Of a stretch of DNA of 64,000 nt, positions 22,855-35,691 are shown one piece after another. Under the pieces are notes generated by a model, which was given only the letters and a program-made list of their open reading frames with translations, had not been told where the DNA came from and ran no database searches. Both the position numbers and the translations under genes were made by a program. Numbering within the stretch: the first letter of the stretch is position 1; every line of letters begins with the position of its first letter. Source of the DNA: Neurospora crassa OR74A (taxonomy: Eukaryota; Ascomycota; Sordariomycetes; Sordariales; Sordariaceae); the NCBI RefSeq assembly GCF_000182925.2, contig NC_026501.1, forward strand, positions 5,621,917-5,685,916, read 5' to 3'.

Positions 22855-25261
22855 AAGCCACTCCGTTAATCATCAACTGGCACCACGAAAACAATCCGTA
22901 CCCCATCTACTCTGCCCATTTCGAACCCGGAGGCAAGGGCCGCTTAGCTACCGCCGCCGGAGACAACAATGTTCGAGTAATGCAATCTACCCTGTCCCGC
23001 CCTTGCGTTCAGGTTTTTGGACCCATACTGATTGTTATGATTGCGACAGCTATGGAGAATAGAGGAGGATGGCGAGAATCGTAGGGTCGAGTACTTGGCA
23101 ACCCTGTCCAAACATACACAAGCAGTCAACGTCGTTCGCTGGGCTCCCAAAGGTACGTTGTCCTTGCCCTCGTGGCATGCCACCAGCTCTCCGGATCCCT
23201 TGGCTCGCTTTTTCGCGTACTAACAAGGCCCCTTTCAGGTGAACTCCTTGCCTCTGCTGGAGATGACGGCAATGTCATCTTGTGGGTTCCATCAGACACT
23301 CACCACGCGACGTTCGGAAACGAAGGCCTCGAAGACAAGGAAACATGGAGGACAAAGCACATGTGCCGGTCCCTGGGCACGGAGATATATGATCTTGCCT
23401 GGTCCCCGGATGCTGCCTTTTTCATCATCGGCAGCATGGACAACGTTGCGCGCATCTATAACGCTTCGACGGGCACACTCGTGCGCCAGATTGCCGAACA
23501 TAGCCACTACGTCCAGGGCGTTACATGGGATCCTCTGAACGAGTACATCGCGACACAATCTTCCGATCGATCGGTACATATCTACTCGCTGAGGACCAAG
23601 GATGGCCAGTATACCCTCGCCAACAACCACGACGACAAGCCACCAAAGATTGCCAGCCACGCCAAAACAGATCTTCCTCCTCGCAGGATATCCTCTCATA
23701 GCCCAGCTCCGCCCGAGTTCGGTAACCGGCCCGCTTTTACATCCCTGGATCCCAGTGCTGTTGCTGGATCCCCAAACCCTTCCATCCCGGGTACTCCCAC
23801 TTCGATGGCCCTGCCTATGAACCCTCCCAGTGTCATCAGCCATAGCCGGAGATCGTCGTTCTCGTCCAGGCGATCAGTGTCGCCCGCACCGTCCATGCCT
23901 TTGCCTGCTGTTATGCCTATCGAGGCTTCTCCCAAACCGCACTCTTCAAGCTACGGCCTGGGCATGAAGAATGCGAGCCTTTATGCGAATGAGACTCTAA
24001 CTTCATTTTTCCGGAGACTGACCTTCACACCTGACGGAAGTCTGCTCCTGACACCTGCTGGTCAATATCAGACTCAGCATCAGGTGGATGGCGGGAAACC
24101 TTTGTACGAGGTCATTAATACGGTATACATATACACGCGAGGTGGCATCAACAAACCACCCATTGCCCATTTACCCGGACACAAGAAGCCGTCTGTCGCC
24201 GTCAGATGTTCCCCAATCATCTACACCTTGAGACAATCACCGCCCGTCACCAAACACATCACCATTGATACTTCATCAGCCGAGGAGCCGATACCTTCAC
24301 TGCCTGAACCATTAGCAAAGCCCTCAACAGCTCCGTCCGTGATGGAGCCACCACCTCCTCCATTGCCCACCGAAAGTTCGGTTTCAGGATCGACGGAGGC
24401 TCCAGTGCAGAGCCCTGGACCGAAGTCGGCGTTCGCGCTCCCGTATCGGATGGTCTACGCTGTAGCCACCCAAGACTCAGTGCTTCTGTACGATACCCAG
24501 CAACACACACCTATCTGCGTTGTGAGCAACTTGCACTGCGCCACTTTTACGGACCTTACCTGGTAAGTTATTCCCTTTGCTTCCTTGAGCCTTCGCAAAC
24601 TAATATAAGTTGCAGGTCGACTGATGGTTTGACGCTGTTGATATCCTCGTCGGATGGGTTCTGTTCCACCCTGTCCTTTTTGCCTGGAGAGTTGGGTATA
24701 CCGTATACTGGAGAAATTGGTCCACGACATTCACTGTCCTCTGGAGGAGCCACGTCGAACCAGAACACGTCTCTTCCCAATCCCTCGGGGGTGTTTGCCC
24801 CCCCATCCCCGTTTCACAACGGTACCAACCATCGCCATAGGGACTCTGCGAGCTCTTTTACGGCGCCTTCGCCACCTACAGCTGCTTCCTTCGTGAACCC
24901 GCCGCCCCCTTCACCGGCACGATCCAACTCGACTAGTTCTGCCATTACTCAAGCTTCTACATCACAGGGCGGGGTTATGAGCAACCCACCGCTTATTTCT
25001 GGCCAAGTGCCAAGCATCGCTGCCACCAATTCGGGCAAGGTTACGGGCTTGCCCGTTGTGACCCCTCCTGAGACGCCGCAGAGTTCGAGCGGTGGTGCTG
25101 GCTCCACTAACTTGAAGAGGGAGTCAAGCGATTCTCGCGAGGCAAATAACGCGGAGAATAGCCAGCAACCCAAACGGAGACGCATCGCGCCTACCTTGGT
25201 CAGCGGAGGGGCATCGTCTACGACTGACGGGTCCAGTAACAGCGACGTGGCTAAAGCGTAG
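22851..25261 (+). CDS. cac2: chromatin assembly factor 1 subunit B (CAC2/p60), WD-repeat
   Basis: Histone chaperone subunit that works with the large and small CAF-1 subunits to deposit H3-H4 behind replication forks, in the nucleus. It has 732 residues in exons 22851-22976, 23050-23152, 23239-24562 and 24616-25261; every junction keeps the reading phase. The N-terminus (MKATPLIINWHHE, then PIYSAHFEP and DNNVRLWRI) is the diagnostic start of the p60 family. A WD propeller follows (NVVRWAPKGELLASAGDDG; IYDLAWSPDAAFFIIGSMDN; YVQGVTWDPLNEYIATQSSD; FRRLTFTPDGSLLLTPAG; ATFTDLTWSTDGLTLLISSSDG). A Ser/Pro-rich insert of about 80 residues separates the middle blades. The last 180 residues are low-complexity Ser/Pro with a basic, NLS-like PKRRR. 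A tiny uORF overlaps the start codon. Confidence 0.93.
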
Positions 25262-26758
25262 GTCGCTAGGCGGTTGTTGTCGCAAGGATCTAGCACAACC
25301 CGCGGATACTTCACAAATAGATGTCTTTGACATGTGCTAAGACAGGTCGAATGGAAGATAGGAAAGCATGCAAGAGGAGGAGAACGGAAAAGGGTGATGT
25401 CTTGAGGGTTTGAGGTTTTGGTCCTATATCTTTGATGTTTCGCTGCCCAGTGTGGGAGAACTTGCCCCTTGGGCTCTTGGTTCTCTGCACAATCTTCTAT
25501 ATCGTGAAGGTAAGAGCGGCCAGGTCAATTTGTTATTGCATCTACAGTGGTGTTGGCAGGCATCATGCTGGCTGAAGAATACAGAACGTTTAAGTACGGA
25601 AGCTACAGTTTAATTGGTGGTTTGGATGCGCTTGGTGGTGGGTGCTATTCTGGGCAGACTGAGATGTCAGCTACTTTATGATATCTGAAGATTCGGCCAT
25701 GCACAGATGAGCGGTATGGAGTCTTCTTACTCTTGTTATGCTAATAAACCCCGGAAGTTAGTTGACTGAGCTACGGCAGTGATACTATGCCCGGTATCGG
25801 TCTGCTTAGGTACAGGCTCGCCAACGCGGAGGTCTCGGCTTAGGACGGCTTAAGCACTCACCCACCGTCAGCTTTTGAGCAGACAAAACAATTGCATGAT
25901 AATTGACGACAATAAAATACTTTTCGAGGTAAAAAGATTATCTGAATTCATTCATGTTACTTTATCATCTAAAGGTAAGTATCTGGAATCTTGACCGGTC
26001 TGATTTCTCCCTACGGTGAGTACTTCTGTGGTGCAACAATTCGGCAGGAGCTAGGAATTTGGGAGGGAAAAGATACGCCGGGTCCACGAGGGACAGCTTA
26101 AACACTTAGTTGGATGGTACCTAGGCACCTGTGACCAGTAACCAAACATACCACACGTGCGACCTCAAACGCGGGGAAGATTAACAGGAACAATGTCCGA
26201 AGGGCACTCTTTGTCCACGCTTAGCCAAAAACGCCGATAGGGAGATAAAGCTTAGTCCAATTGAAGAAGTGTAACTGCTTATCCTGGACGCTATCTGTTC
26301 TCGGATAGCTAGGTAGGGTAGGACCTCGGGTCCCCTTGCAGCTTCCCATTTCTCACCAAACCGCTTCAAGATACCCGCCATTGGCTTGGCCGTTATCACT
26401 TATACAAGAGCAGTCACCCCCGCGTGAGGGGGGTTGGTGTTGGGGCTTACTTTTGTCAACTTACCCTTCACTTCTGTTACATGTAACCCGAACTATCTAC
26501 ACCGGCCTCACATCGTCTTGCCTATTCGTTTTAGACGGCGTAATACCCTTCCAGTCTGAGTACCTTCATCCAATCTCCACCTCCCACAAATTAACCGGCG
26601 CGTCTTCAACTCAACATCGCCCCTAGGAGCTATCAACCGCGGCAACGCCGACAGCACCGATACATACAGACCACAATCCCTTGTTTTTGGATGTTTCAGC
26701 GAGCATCCTTTCGATATTGGGAAAAGCTCAGTGAGCAGTGAGCAAGCACACTGACACG
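25262..26758. other. intergenic, no gene seen
   Basis: CAC2 3' region followed by the amidase promoter. Short frames only. A small C-run/G-run pair near 26417-26436 could form a hairpin, but I would not assign it a role. Confidence 0.45.
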
Positions 26759-28666
26759 ATGAGTTTCCTTTCGGATTACCTCCGCCACAAGCGGGACTGG
26801 TCAGTAGTATCCATCATAATCATATTTATAGAAAGTCTGGCTCTTAGGGCTCTTTAGATTACCGGAATAAAAATGTGTAGTCCTTTTGCTAACCTCAGAC
26901 TACTTCAAACAGTAATCTTAAACGAGCCGAGCGTAAAGAACGCATCTCCTCGCTCGGTCCGGAATACCATGCCGCCTTGTCTGGCAAAGACCTCGACACC
27001 ATCAACAAGCCCATCGCCGAACTCGTGTCCGGGGTCCAGTCCAATGCCATATCGCCACTCTCCGTGCTCCAAACCTACGGCAAGGTTGCCATCAGAGCCC
27101 ACCTCAAGACCAACTGCCTGACCGAGGTCCTCATCTCCGCCGCCGAGGACTCCCTCAAAAACTCCAAGAGAGTCAACCTCCAGGGTCCTCTGGCCGGAAT
27201 CCCCGTCAGCCTGAAGGACACCATCATCGTAGGCGGCTTCGACACGACAGTCGGGTACTCCTCCTTCGTCGGGAACAAGGCCGACAACCCGCAGGACGGG
27301 CCGATGGTGCGCCTTCTCAAAGACGCCGGCGCCGTCCCTTATGTCAAGACCAACCTGCCCATCTCCCTGCTGAGTTACGAGAGCACCAACGACGTGTGGG
27401 GCCGCTGCACGAACCCTCACAACAAGGCATACTCGCCCGGCGGCTCGACGGGCGGCGAGTCGGCGCTCCTGGCTTGTGGCGGACGCATCGGCATCGGTAG
27501 TGATGTGGCGGGCAGCGTCAGGGTGCCGGCCCATTTCAGCGGGTGTTATTCCCTGAGGTGTGCGACGGGGCGCTGGCCCAAGGCGGGCATCCTGACCAGC
27601 ATGCCCGGCCAGGAAGGCGTGCCTAGTGTTTACTCACCGATGGCGAGGACGCTGGATGATTTGAGCTATTTTACCAAGGCGGTGATTGGGATGAAGCCGT
27701 GGAAGTATGATCACTCTGTTCACCCGCTTGCGTGGAGGGACGAAGTGGTGGAGGAGTTTACGGATCAGGAGAGGAGGTTGAGGGTTGGCGTGTTGAGGAC
27801 GGACAAAGTGGTTGATCCAAGTCCGGCATGCAAGCGGGCGCTGGAGACGGTGGAGGAGGCATTGAGGAGAGAAGGGCATGAGATTGTGGAGATGGAGGAT
27901 GCGCCGGATATGTTTGAGGCGTTGCGGATGGGGGCGTTGTTACTGAATGCGGATGGTGGGTGGTGGTTCAACTCGTACAGGAGGTTCGGGGAGTGGCTGG
28001 ACTCGGGAGCGAGCTTGCTGTCGTTTGGCAAGTGGCCGAGCATCGTCCGGTATTTGTCATACATGTGGATAAAGTACATTCGAAGGGACAACCTTTGGGC
28101 AGAGCTGGTGAAGCAGACGAGGCCCATCTCGGCTGCCGAGAACTGGGGGGAGGTCAAGAAGAGAGAGGCGTACAGGGCCGAGTGGTTCGAGTATTGGAAT
28201 AGGAAGCAGTTCGATGTGCTTATTTCACCGCCAAATGCGCTGCCTGCTATTCCGCACGATGCCTCGAAGGATACCTTCAGCAATTGCGGATATTGCTTTC
28301 TTTTCAACTTGGTGTGTTCTTCCACGAGTGTCTTACCTTCCCAAACGGAGAGCCTCACTGACACAAACACTCTTTTCTCATCAGCTCGACTACACAGCCG
28401 GCATCATCCCCGTCACGCATGTCGATAGTGCGCTCGATAAGCTCCCGAGCACCTTTGACCATAAGAGGCTGAACGGTATCGCAACCAGAGCGTACAGACA
28501 CTATGACGCCGAGCGCATGCATGGACTTCCAGTCGGTGTGCAGATTATTGGCCGCCGTTTAGAAGAAGAGAAGGTCCTGGCGGTAATGAAGAGAGTTGAG
28601 AACGCGCTTAGAGAGGACAGGTACAAGTTGTTTGACCCAGAGTTGTTGAATAACGTGGTGGATTAG
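26759..28666 (+). CDS. amidase (fungal acetamidase / FAAH-like signature family)
   Basis: Amide hydrolase of 573 residues. Exons are 26759-26799, 26913-28311 and 28385-28666. The Ser-Ser-Lys machinery of the amidase-signature family is present: Lys in GIPVSLKDTI, the cis-Ser in the glycine-rich SPGGSTGGESALLA, and the nucleophile Ser in GSDVAGSVRVPA. The second Ser of the usual GGSSGG is Thr here, a common variant among fungal acetamidases as I remember the family. The C-terminal substrate-pocket region (DYTAGIIPVT ... LPVGVQIIGRRLEEEKVL) is complete. The first exon supplies MSFLSDYLRHKRD, and the junction codon TG/T links it to the long exon; no other ATG gives a full N-terminus. Substrate unknown: short amides or fatty-acid amides are both possible. 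Probably cytosolic, since no signal peptide is visible. Confidence 0.9.
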
Positions 28667-29311
28667 GAAGCCCGGGAAAAGGAACACATACGTCGCCTTT
28701 AAAGGCCAAAAGATGAGATCTAGTGCGTAGGAGTACCTGTCGGCGGTCGGGTGGACCCGGGTCTAGAGAGAGCCTATCCATAATCCTTGATTGTCTTTAT
28801 ACCTAAATTGAATTGGCTATGGTATGATCAGCGTATAGTTTGACCACAATAGTGTTGGAAGTCAGAGGAGCCTTACAGGACGGGAGTTGACTTGATGATT
28901 TCCAACCCGATTTGACGGGTGTAAACTGTTAGCAGTTTCAGCAGATAAGACCTTTGTCCACCTAGACTTGTACCAGTGTTTCCGAGATTCATCTTCGGCT
29001 TGACCTTCTGATTTGAGACAAGGGAACGTTCCTCCCATGCAATTTCCCACTCGCAGCCTAGTTCCATTCGTAGAGGTAGAGATGTGAGGGTAGTCGCCGA
29101 CATCGGACCCCTTTCACCCTGTCTCGTTGCCTCGTCTCTCATCCAATTTTGGTCTATGGTAGTATCTCTCCAGCCAACAGTACGTGGGGTTGAGATGATA
29201 TGAGACCAATTAGTCGGGTATAAAGCTCTGGCCGTTTCCACTTGAACTGTTCGGCTTTCCCTCTCCCCTTTTCTTCTCTAAACCAACATCGACAACCCCC
29301 ATCACTTAACA
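28667..29311. other. intergenic, no gene seen
   Basis: Amidase 3' region and methyltransferase promoter. A CT-rich leader precedes the next ATG. No other feature recognised. Confidence 0.45.
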
Positions 29312-30416
29312 ATGGCGACCCAGCAGAACAAGGACAACTGGTCCTCAGAGGTAAGCAATGGACCAGTCACTGAATGACCACAGTTCTTTCCTCTTTCCGA
29401 TTTCTTTCTGCTTGAATGTGAATGGATGGCTGACCCGTCAAGAAACACGCAGGCATATCAATCCGCCGCCTCCTTCGTCCCCAAGCTGGCCACGAAGATT
29501 GTCCAATGGCTTGATCCCCAGAAAGACGATGTGATTCTGGACATCGGTTGTGGTGGTGAGTTTTGGCCCCGTCCCGGGAAAAATGACGCTCGCGAACAAG
29601 GCGTCACTGACAAGTGATAAAAACTTTCCTTTCCAGATGGCGTTCTTGATTTCGAGATCGCCCAGGTCTTTGAGGGAGGCCGAGGACGCTTGCACGGCGT
29701 GGACAGCTCCAGGGCCATGATTCAGGCTGCGCAAAAGAAGACATCGGATAATGCGCATCTGAAAAGCACCTGCACGTTTGAGGGTAAGTGATGTGACTGT
29801 CCTGTCCTGTTCCTACCGTAAAGTGTATGACTCACTCTCCCTCCAACACATTGTCGTAGTTCTCGACGCAACCGAACTCATCACCAAAACCCACCTGCAC
29901 TACGTCCGCTTCAGCAAAGCCTTCTCCAACGCCGCCCTCCACTGGATCCTGCGTCCCGAAGAAAAGCGAGAAGTCTTCTTCCAGGGCGTCCGCGACGTGC
30001 TTGCCCCGGGGGGCGTCTTTGCCTTTGAGATGGGCGGACTAGGCAACGTGTCGGAGATCCGGGCCACGCTACTGGCCGCTGTCGGCAGGAGAGTCGGTTT
30101 GAAGCGGGCACAGGAGGTGGACCCCTGGTTTTTCCCCGACGAGGAGTGGGTGAGGCAGATGATGGAGGAGAAAGTAGGAGGATGGAAGGTGGAAAAGGTA
30201 GAGAGAGAATGGAGGCCTACAAATTCCGATGTGGGTGGCGTGGAGGGATGGGTGAGATTGATGGCTGCTCAGTTTTTGCAGGCACTGGAGAGCGAGGAGG
30301 AGAGGGAGGAGGTGGTCAAGGAGGTGGTGGATGTGCTGGAGGTTGTATGCGCTAAGCCGGGGGGAGGGTACATGTATAGTTATGTAAGGTTGAGGGTGCT
30401 TGCTAGGAAGTTGTGA
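29312..30416 (+). CDS. class I SAM-dependent methyltransferase
   Basis: Small-molecule methyltransferase candidate of 281 residues in four exons (29312-29350, 29453-29555, 29637-29783, 29860-30416). Motif I, the S-adenosylmethionine-binding loop, is assembled across an intron as ILDIGCGDGVLDFEI, and the acidic residue ending strand 2 follows in LHGVDSSRAMI. Late motifs FSNAALHWILRPEEKREVF and VLAPGGVFAFEMGG match the trans-aconitate / ubiquinone-type methyltransferase group (methyltransferase type 11), where the HW pair is typical. The substrate is unknown. The first intron follows only 13 codons, a common arrangement here. No targeting signal is visible, so it is probably cytosolic. Confidence 0.85.
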
Positions 30417-30887
30417 GGTCAGATTTTAGGGCTATTTGGATGTTAGGGTCAGATCTAAAGACGTGTTGAAGCTTCTTTTGTGAGATGTTGATTTGGTGAT
30501 AGGTCTAGGCTAGACGGATAGGTCATCAAATTTCTCATTCTTAAAAGCGTTATAAAAGCGTGTGCTTTTCAGCGTGTCACAGGAATGACGTTGGTGGTGG
30601 AGAGTCCCCTCGCCGGGGTAAAGGCTGGGGTACCTTGTTAGCTCAGGGCGCATCACCTATGCAGTAGCTCGGCTTGATAAGGTGCGCAAGGGTTGGATAG
30701 AAGCGATAAAAGAAAGCTTCTCCCCATCATCATTCCTATTGAGGCACTGTCAAGTCCGGCGCAATTCATATACTGCGACACTCGACTCTGCCAACTTACC
30801 AATCCGCGCCTCCTTGTTCACTGAGCTTGTCGACCATCACACTGTCGCCACCTCACAGGACTTGAGCAAACGCATAATTGAAACAAC
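30417..30887. other. intergenic, no gene seen
   Basis: Methyltransferase 3' region and promoter/leader of the DUF1776 gene. Nothing else recognised. Confidence 0.45.
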
Positions 30888-32491
30888 ATGTCTGCGGACG
30901 ACCAGGCTTTTCTGGACGTGGTAAGAAAACATACAAAGTGCCCGCATAGAACTCCACTAACAATGGCCTGGTTCGGTTATAGTTATCGTCCCTGCCCGGC
31001 GATATCAAGCGCTACTCTGAAGATGTCGCCAACATCGTGAACGAGAACGTCGACAAGATTGCCGAGACCGTCAGACACACTCTCGCGACCTCGCAATGGG
31101 TACCAGAACAGATCCGCCCTCGGCTGCCGCCACCAGCGCCTTCAGCCGAGCTGCCGATTTCGCTCTACAATAGAGTTGAGAGCTGGGTATTAAGAAACAA
31201 AGTCCTTACCACCGCCATAGTCCTAGCCACCGGATCCATTCTATATCGGTCATACACAGTCTCGGCTCACGCCAGGAAGACCAGGCGCGCAAGGCGGGCG
31301 CGCAGCGGAGGACGCATGGATGTCGTTGTCATTGCGGGATCTGCCAACCTACCTTTGACACGATCAGTTGCGCTGGATCTGGAAAGGAAAGGCTTCATCG
31401 TCTTTATTGTATCCAGCGGACCGGAGGATGATATTGCCATTCAGAATCTAGCACGCCCCGATATCCGACCGTTGGGCGTCGACACCACCGATCCTCTCAG
31501 CGCCAGCGCCTCCATTGAGCGTTTCGCGACCTACCTTCAGTCACCCCATGCGGCAGTCCCCAACAGCAAGCGACATCGGTTGCACCTCAAGGCCGTCATC
31601 CTCATTCCCTCTTTGAACTACCAGACCTCGCCCATCGCTACCATTCCTCCCTCAGGCTTCGCGAACCTCTTCAACACACACCTACTCCACCCTATCATAA
31701 CCCTCCAGGCCTTCCTTCCTCTGCTTACCGCTCGCCTGGGTCCTACTCCCTCGGCCGAGTCATCATCCTCTGGAAGCGACAAGAAGAAAGACAGCCCCAA
31801 AATCATCGTCTGCACGCCCTCCATCATTTCCTCCATCAACCCCCCCTTCCACGCCCCCGAAGCAACCGTGTGCTCCGCCCTCTCCGCATTCACCGAAGTC
31901 CTGACCGCCGAGCTCCGCCCGCTCGCCATCCCTGTCACCCACATCCAGCTCGGTACCTTTGACTTCGCTGGCTTCACGCCCGCCTCGGCCGCGCGTGAAC
32001 ACTGGCAGGAGCGGAACTCTCAGGGCGTCCCGCTGCGCGCGCTGGAAGCGAACCCCCAGGACGCCGAGTCCCTGCTGCCCTGGCCCGACTCGGCCCGCCA
32101 CGCCTACGGCAAGAATTTTGTCACCCAGTCGAGCTCGGCCATTAGCACGGGCCGCATCCGCGGGATGCGCGGCAGCTCGTTGCGGGAGCTGCATAATGCT
32201 GTTTTTGACGTGATTGACGGGTCCATTACCAAGGGCACTGTGCGCGTCGGCCTCGGCGCGAGCGTGTATGGGTTTGTCGGACGCTGGGTGCCGCGCGGGC
32301 TGGTGGCGTGGATGATGGGTATCCGGACGGTGGACGAGCTGGCGGCGTGGCAGTCGAGTCATAGCTCGTTTAATAGCCCAAGGTCGGGTGGCTCGGTGAG
32401 GTCTATGGGAAGCGAGAATGGGGATGAGGAGGAGGTGGGGACTGGGGCCCGCACATCGAATGAGTTGTTTGTTGCGGTGCCGATGGAGTAA
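30888..32491 (+). CDS. DUF1776 family protein (yeast Pbr1-like, SDR-related)
   Basis: Predicted 513-residue protein in two exons (30888-30920 and 30983-32491). An amphipathic, mixed N-terminus is followed by one probable membrane segment (VLTTAIVLATGSILY, about residues 74-95), a basic stretch (RKTRRARRARSGGR) and a Rossmann-like strand (MDVVVIAGSANLPLTRSVAL). The remaining fold keeps SDR-like spacing (PKIIVCTPSII where the catalytic Ser strand would be), but an obvious YxxxK pair is missing. This is the pattern I know for DUF1776, which includes yeast Pbr1, a poorly characterised protein. A membrane-anchored domain facing one side of the membrane follows from the topology, but no reaction should be assumed. 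The tail is acidic and Ser-rich. Confidence 0.8.
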
Positions 32492-32928
32492 AGTCTTCAT
32501 GGGAATAGTTTGGAAGAGTACAAAAGAAGGCAGTGTCGACAAGAATGGCATATGCCATAGCATCTCAGACGGTGGGTTGATTATCATTTGGTTACGGGTG
32601 TCCTAGGTAGGGAGCGGCGTTCATGTTTTGGGATCTCGTCCCTCTCAGTCTATTTTGGAAGAACATACAGATCACAGCTCCTCAAAACTGTCAAGCTAGC
32701 AATTTTTATAAGAATCTCACAAACCCTGTGAATGTAAACCTGACCTACAGCTAATACACTAGATATAACCTTGCCTTTGCGCCGTGACCTATTCCTTATT
32801 CCGTGATGCATACCTGGTCTTTACTACCGGATTCCTGGGCCTTCTCATCGTCCGAGCACTAGCCTAAATATGTCGCTATGTTCATGTACCATTTGACCTC
32901 CCCTGGCCGCTTTGGGACCAATGTTCTC
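32492..32928. other. intergenic between convergent genes
   Basis: Joins the 3' ends of the DUF1776 gene and the minus-strand Yth1 gene. Should contain both polyadenylation regions; nothing else recognised. Confidence 0.5.
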
Positions 32929-33882
32929 TTAATGACCTTTACCCCTAAATCCTCCCCTTCCTCTTCCCCTCCATCCTCCTCGGCCTCTGCCTCCTCCTCC
33001 TCCTCCTCCTCCGCCTCCAAAGCGATCCTTATGGCGATCATGCCCGCCACCGTCCCTATCGCGTCCCTGCATCATCATCTCCCTCTCCCTGTTATCCCGA
33101 TCGCGCTCCCTCTCTCGGTCCATATACTCATTCGCGCCCGTCGCCTGCGCCATTCCACCACCCATACCATTAGCATCGCCCATGTGTTGTTGTTGTTGCT
33201 GCTGCTGTTGCTGCTGCAGCAGCATCTGATCTCCCTCCCCCTTCGCCCTCGGCTTCTCCATATCCTTATCCGCCGTCCACCTCGGATGCGCGCCCTCCTT
33301 GCAGCCCTTCCCATCCGGACAGAAGCCCGCCAGGTAATACAAACACAGCTTCCTCCGGAAATGCTTCTTGTCACATCGCGGTCCCAGCGGACAGAACCCC
33401 CTCTCGTAATGCGGGCACGGCGGCAATCTCGACAGCGGATCAATGTGCAGATACAGACACTCGTCCCCGTTGCTGCAGTACCCGTTCCTGACGAAGAAAT
33501 TGCACTCGGGCATCTTGCGCAGGTTGTACTCGTGCAGGAACTCGCACGATTCGCCCTTTTTGCAGAGGCCGCGCAGCCAATGCTTGCAGACTAGCGAGCC
33601 GAAGCCGCCGCTGAAGGTGTTACCGCCGCCATGGGTGTTTTGGGACGACGCGGTAACGTGGCGCTCGGGGCAGTGGGATTTGAGGGGGCAGTTGCCTGAG
33701 GCGTAGGCTTTGCAGATGGGTCGGTCGGCGGGGAGAGAGTGCTGGTACGTGCGCTGGAGGAAGGGCGTGAAGGAGAAGGTATAGTGTGGCGCGGTGTGGT
33801 TGAGCATCTGAGTGACGAGTTGTTGCGGTCCTCCTGCCCCAGAGGGGAGGGAGTTTGTTGTTGTCTGTGTTGTTGTCGCCAT
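32929..33882 (-). CDS. yth1: Yth1/CPSF30 mRNA 3'-end processing zinc-finger protein
   Basis: RNA-binding subunit of the cleavage and polyadenylation factor; it recognises the pre-mRNA near the poly(A) site in the nucleus. Single exon, 317 residues. Five CCCH fingers follow one another: [77 protein letters not shown] and [20 protein letters not shown], all with intact ligands. The N-terminal [16 protein letters not shown] is the usual Yth1 lead-in. The first inter-finger linker is longer and His/Gly-rich. The C-terminal third is low complexity: a run of ten glutamines (CAG repeat on the coding strand), an Arg/Asp-rich region and a Gly-rich RGG tail (from a CCT/GGA repeat at about 32980-33015), absent from the short yeast protein and likely to add RNA binding. 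Confidence 0.93.
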   Translation of the reverse strand: MATTTQTTTNSLPSGAGGPQQLVTQMLNHTAPHYTFSFTPFLQRTYQHSLPADRPICKAYASGNCPLKSHCPERHVTASSQNTHGGGNTFSGGFGSLVCKHWLRGLCKKGESCEFLHEYNLRKMPECNFFVRNGYCSNGDECLYLHIDPLSRLPPCPHYERGFCPLGPRCDKKHFRRKLCLYYLAGFCPDGKGCKEGAHPRWTADKDMEKPRAKGEGDQMLLQQQQQQQQQQHMGDANGMGGGMAQATGANEYMDRERERDRDNREREMMMQGRDRDGGGHDRHKDRFGGGGGGGGGGRGRGGWRGRGRGGFRGKGH

Positions 33883-34488
33883 CTCGGCGGATGTGTGAGG
33901 GGGGGAAAAAGGTGGTTCGCCGGTGCGATTCGGGCTTCAAGGTGGGTAGGCTTGTTTTGTCGCGAGCGGTTCACGATCGGTTCGGAGAGGTATGTAGCTG
34001 GGCGACCAGTCGTAATGAATCTTGCCTAGAGAATGCGCGTGGCTTGTGTTTATGCACGCTTAACCAAGAGTCGTATTCTTTGCTGCGTTTGCCCAGTTTC
34101 AAATTCGGCTTTGGTCGGGAGAAGTTCGCACAGCAGGTTGCGCCATTCAAAAAATTGAAGCAAGGTGTGGTTGAGAGTTTGGAGAGAAAGAGTGCAACAA
34201 GTCGCAAATCGATTGTTGGAAATCGATAAGACGTGGACTCACCGAGAGATGCAAGGTGAGTGACCAATCAGAGATCAGCTATCCCGGTCTGGGCTACCTC
34301 GGCTTCCCTTACACTGGGCTAGCGGTCACCCCCGCGATGGCTATTCGGCATTTGTTCAACCATATTGTACCCTTGTTTAATCATATAGGTTGTCATTCTT
34401 TCACTGCTTGTGTATCTCACTCGGTGTTTCTGCGTCTGCTTCTTTCCAGTGTAACAAAGCACTCTATTACTCCAGGTATCCTTCCCAG
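33883..34488. promoter_or_regulatory. divergent promoter region, yth1 / quinone oxidoreductase
   Basis: A 606 bp region separates the two divergent start codons, so both promoters must lie here or overlap. No defined element recognised. Confidence 0.4.
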
Positions 34489-35691
34489 ATGAGAGGCATT
34501 CAGGTGGCACAGTATGTTAAGGTATGTCCTATCTCGATCATCCAGGACATCTTCCCATTTCGTGGTTCTAACATTAGCCCTTAACTCAGAGCCCGCAAGA
34601 GCTCAGGGTCACGGAGCTTCCAGACCCTACACCTACTTCAGATGAGTACTTGATTGAAGTTCATGCTGCGGCAACCAACTTTTTCGACATTCTTCAGATT
34701 CAGGGCAAATACCAGAATCAACCACGTGCGGCTTCTTTATTGAGTCCCGCTTACATTGCATTCAGTATGCTGACGTTGCGTCTTAGCATTCCCCTGGGTA
34801 TCAGGTGCCGAGTTCGCCGGCGTGGTTCTCGCCACCCCTTCCGGCCTCAAGGACCCCAAGTTCCCCGTCGGTTCACGTGTGTTTGGAGCTAGCCAGGGTG
34901 CGTACGCTACCAAAGTCAAAGCCAAGGAGACGGCCCTCCTCCCAGCTCCCGAAGGCTGGTCGCTTGTGGATGCTGCCGGCCTCTTTGTGACGGCACCAAC
35001 CAGCTATGGAGCCCTTGTTGTTCGGGCCGGCGTCAAGAAGGGCGACTTCGTCCTTGTTCACGCTGCGGCCGGTGGTGTAGGTCTTGCCGCAGTCCAAGGT
35101 TAGTGGCATACATACCCGTCTCGAAGATGAACTACTTCGTTGCTAATCCCACACATAGTTGCAAAGGCGTTTGGAGCAACTGTCATTGCTACGGCCGGAA
35201 CCAAGCACAAGCTCGAAGTCGCCAAGTCCTTTGGCGCTGATCATGTCGTCGACTACACGGACCCCAAGTGGCCCGAGATGGTGAAGAAGTTGACCCCTAA
35301 AGGCAAGGGTGTTGACATTGTCTACGATCCTGTCGGCCTGGTAGATCTGAGCACCAAATGTACTGCGTGGAATGGCCGCATCCTGATTGTCGGTTTCGCT
35401 GCCGGCAAGATCGAGAAGGTGGCCATGAACAAGGTTCTTCTCAAGAACATCAGCCTCGTCGGTGTTCACTGGGGCCAATACGCTGTCCATGAGAAGGAGA
35501 CGGTGGTGACCGTGTGGCAGGGCATCATGAAGTTGATTGCCGAAGGCAAGTTCAAACCGACTGTGTTCAGCGACAAGGAGTTCGTCGGTCTCGAAAAAAT
35601 TCCGGATGCATTGATCGCTTTGGGGGGTCGTGAGACCTGGGGGAAGGTGGTAGTTCAGGTCCCGCAGCAGGAAGGGAAAAGCAGGTTGTAA
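34489..35691 (+). CDS. MDR-family quinone oxidoreductase-like protein
   Basis: NADPH-dependent reductase candidate of the zeta-crystallin branch of the medium-chain dehydrogenase superfamily, 337 residues. Exons are 34489-34521, 34590-34725, 34787-35098 and 35159-35691. The N-terminal half reads EVHAAATNFFDILQIQGKYQ and PFPWVSGAEFAGVV, the zinc-less pattern in which the catalytic zinc Cys is replaced. The nucleotide-binding core is VLVHAAAGGVGLAAVQVAKA (the AxxGxGxxA loop), followed by ATAGTKHKLEVAKSFGADHV. Substrates are probably small quinones or enones; none can be fixed from sequence. The second intron has a weak donor (GTGCGG at 34726) but is required to join QP to FPW in frame. Cytosolic by lack of a signal. 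Confidence 0.88.

Noticed and set aside
32878-33594. Plus-strand 238-codon frame antisense to yth1
   Set aside because: Shadow of the Gly/Arg/Gln-rich yth1 tail; five intact CCCH fingers lie on the minus strand.
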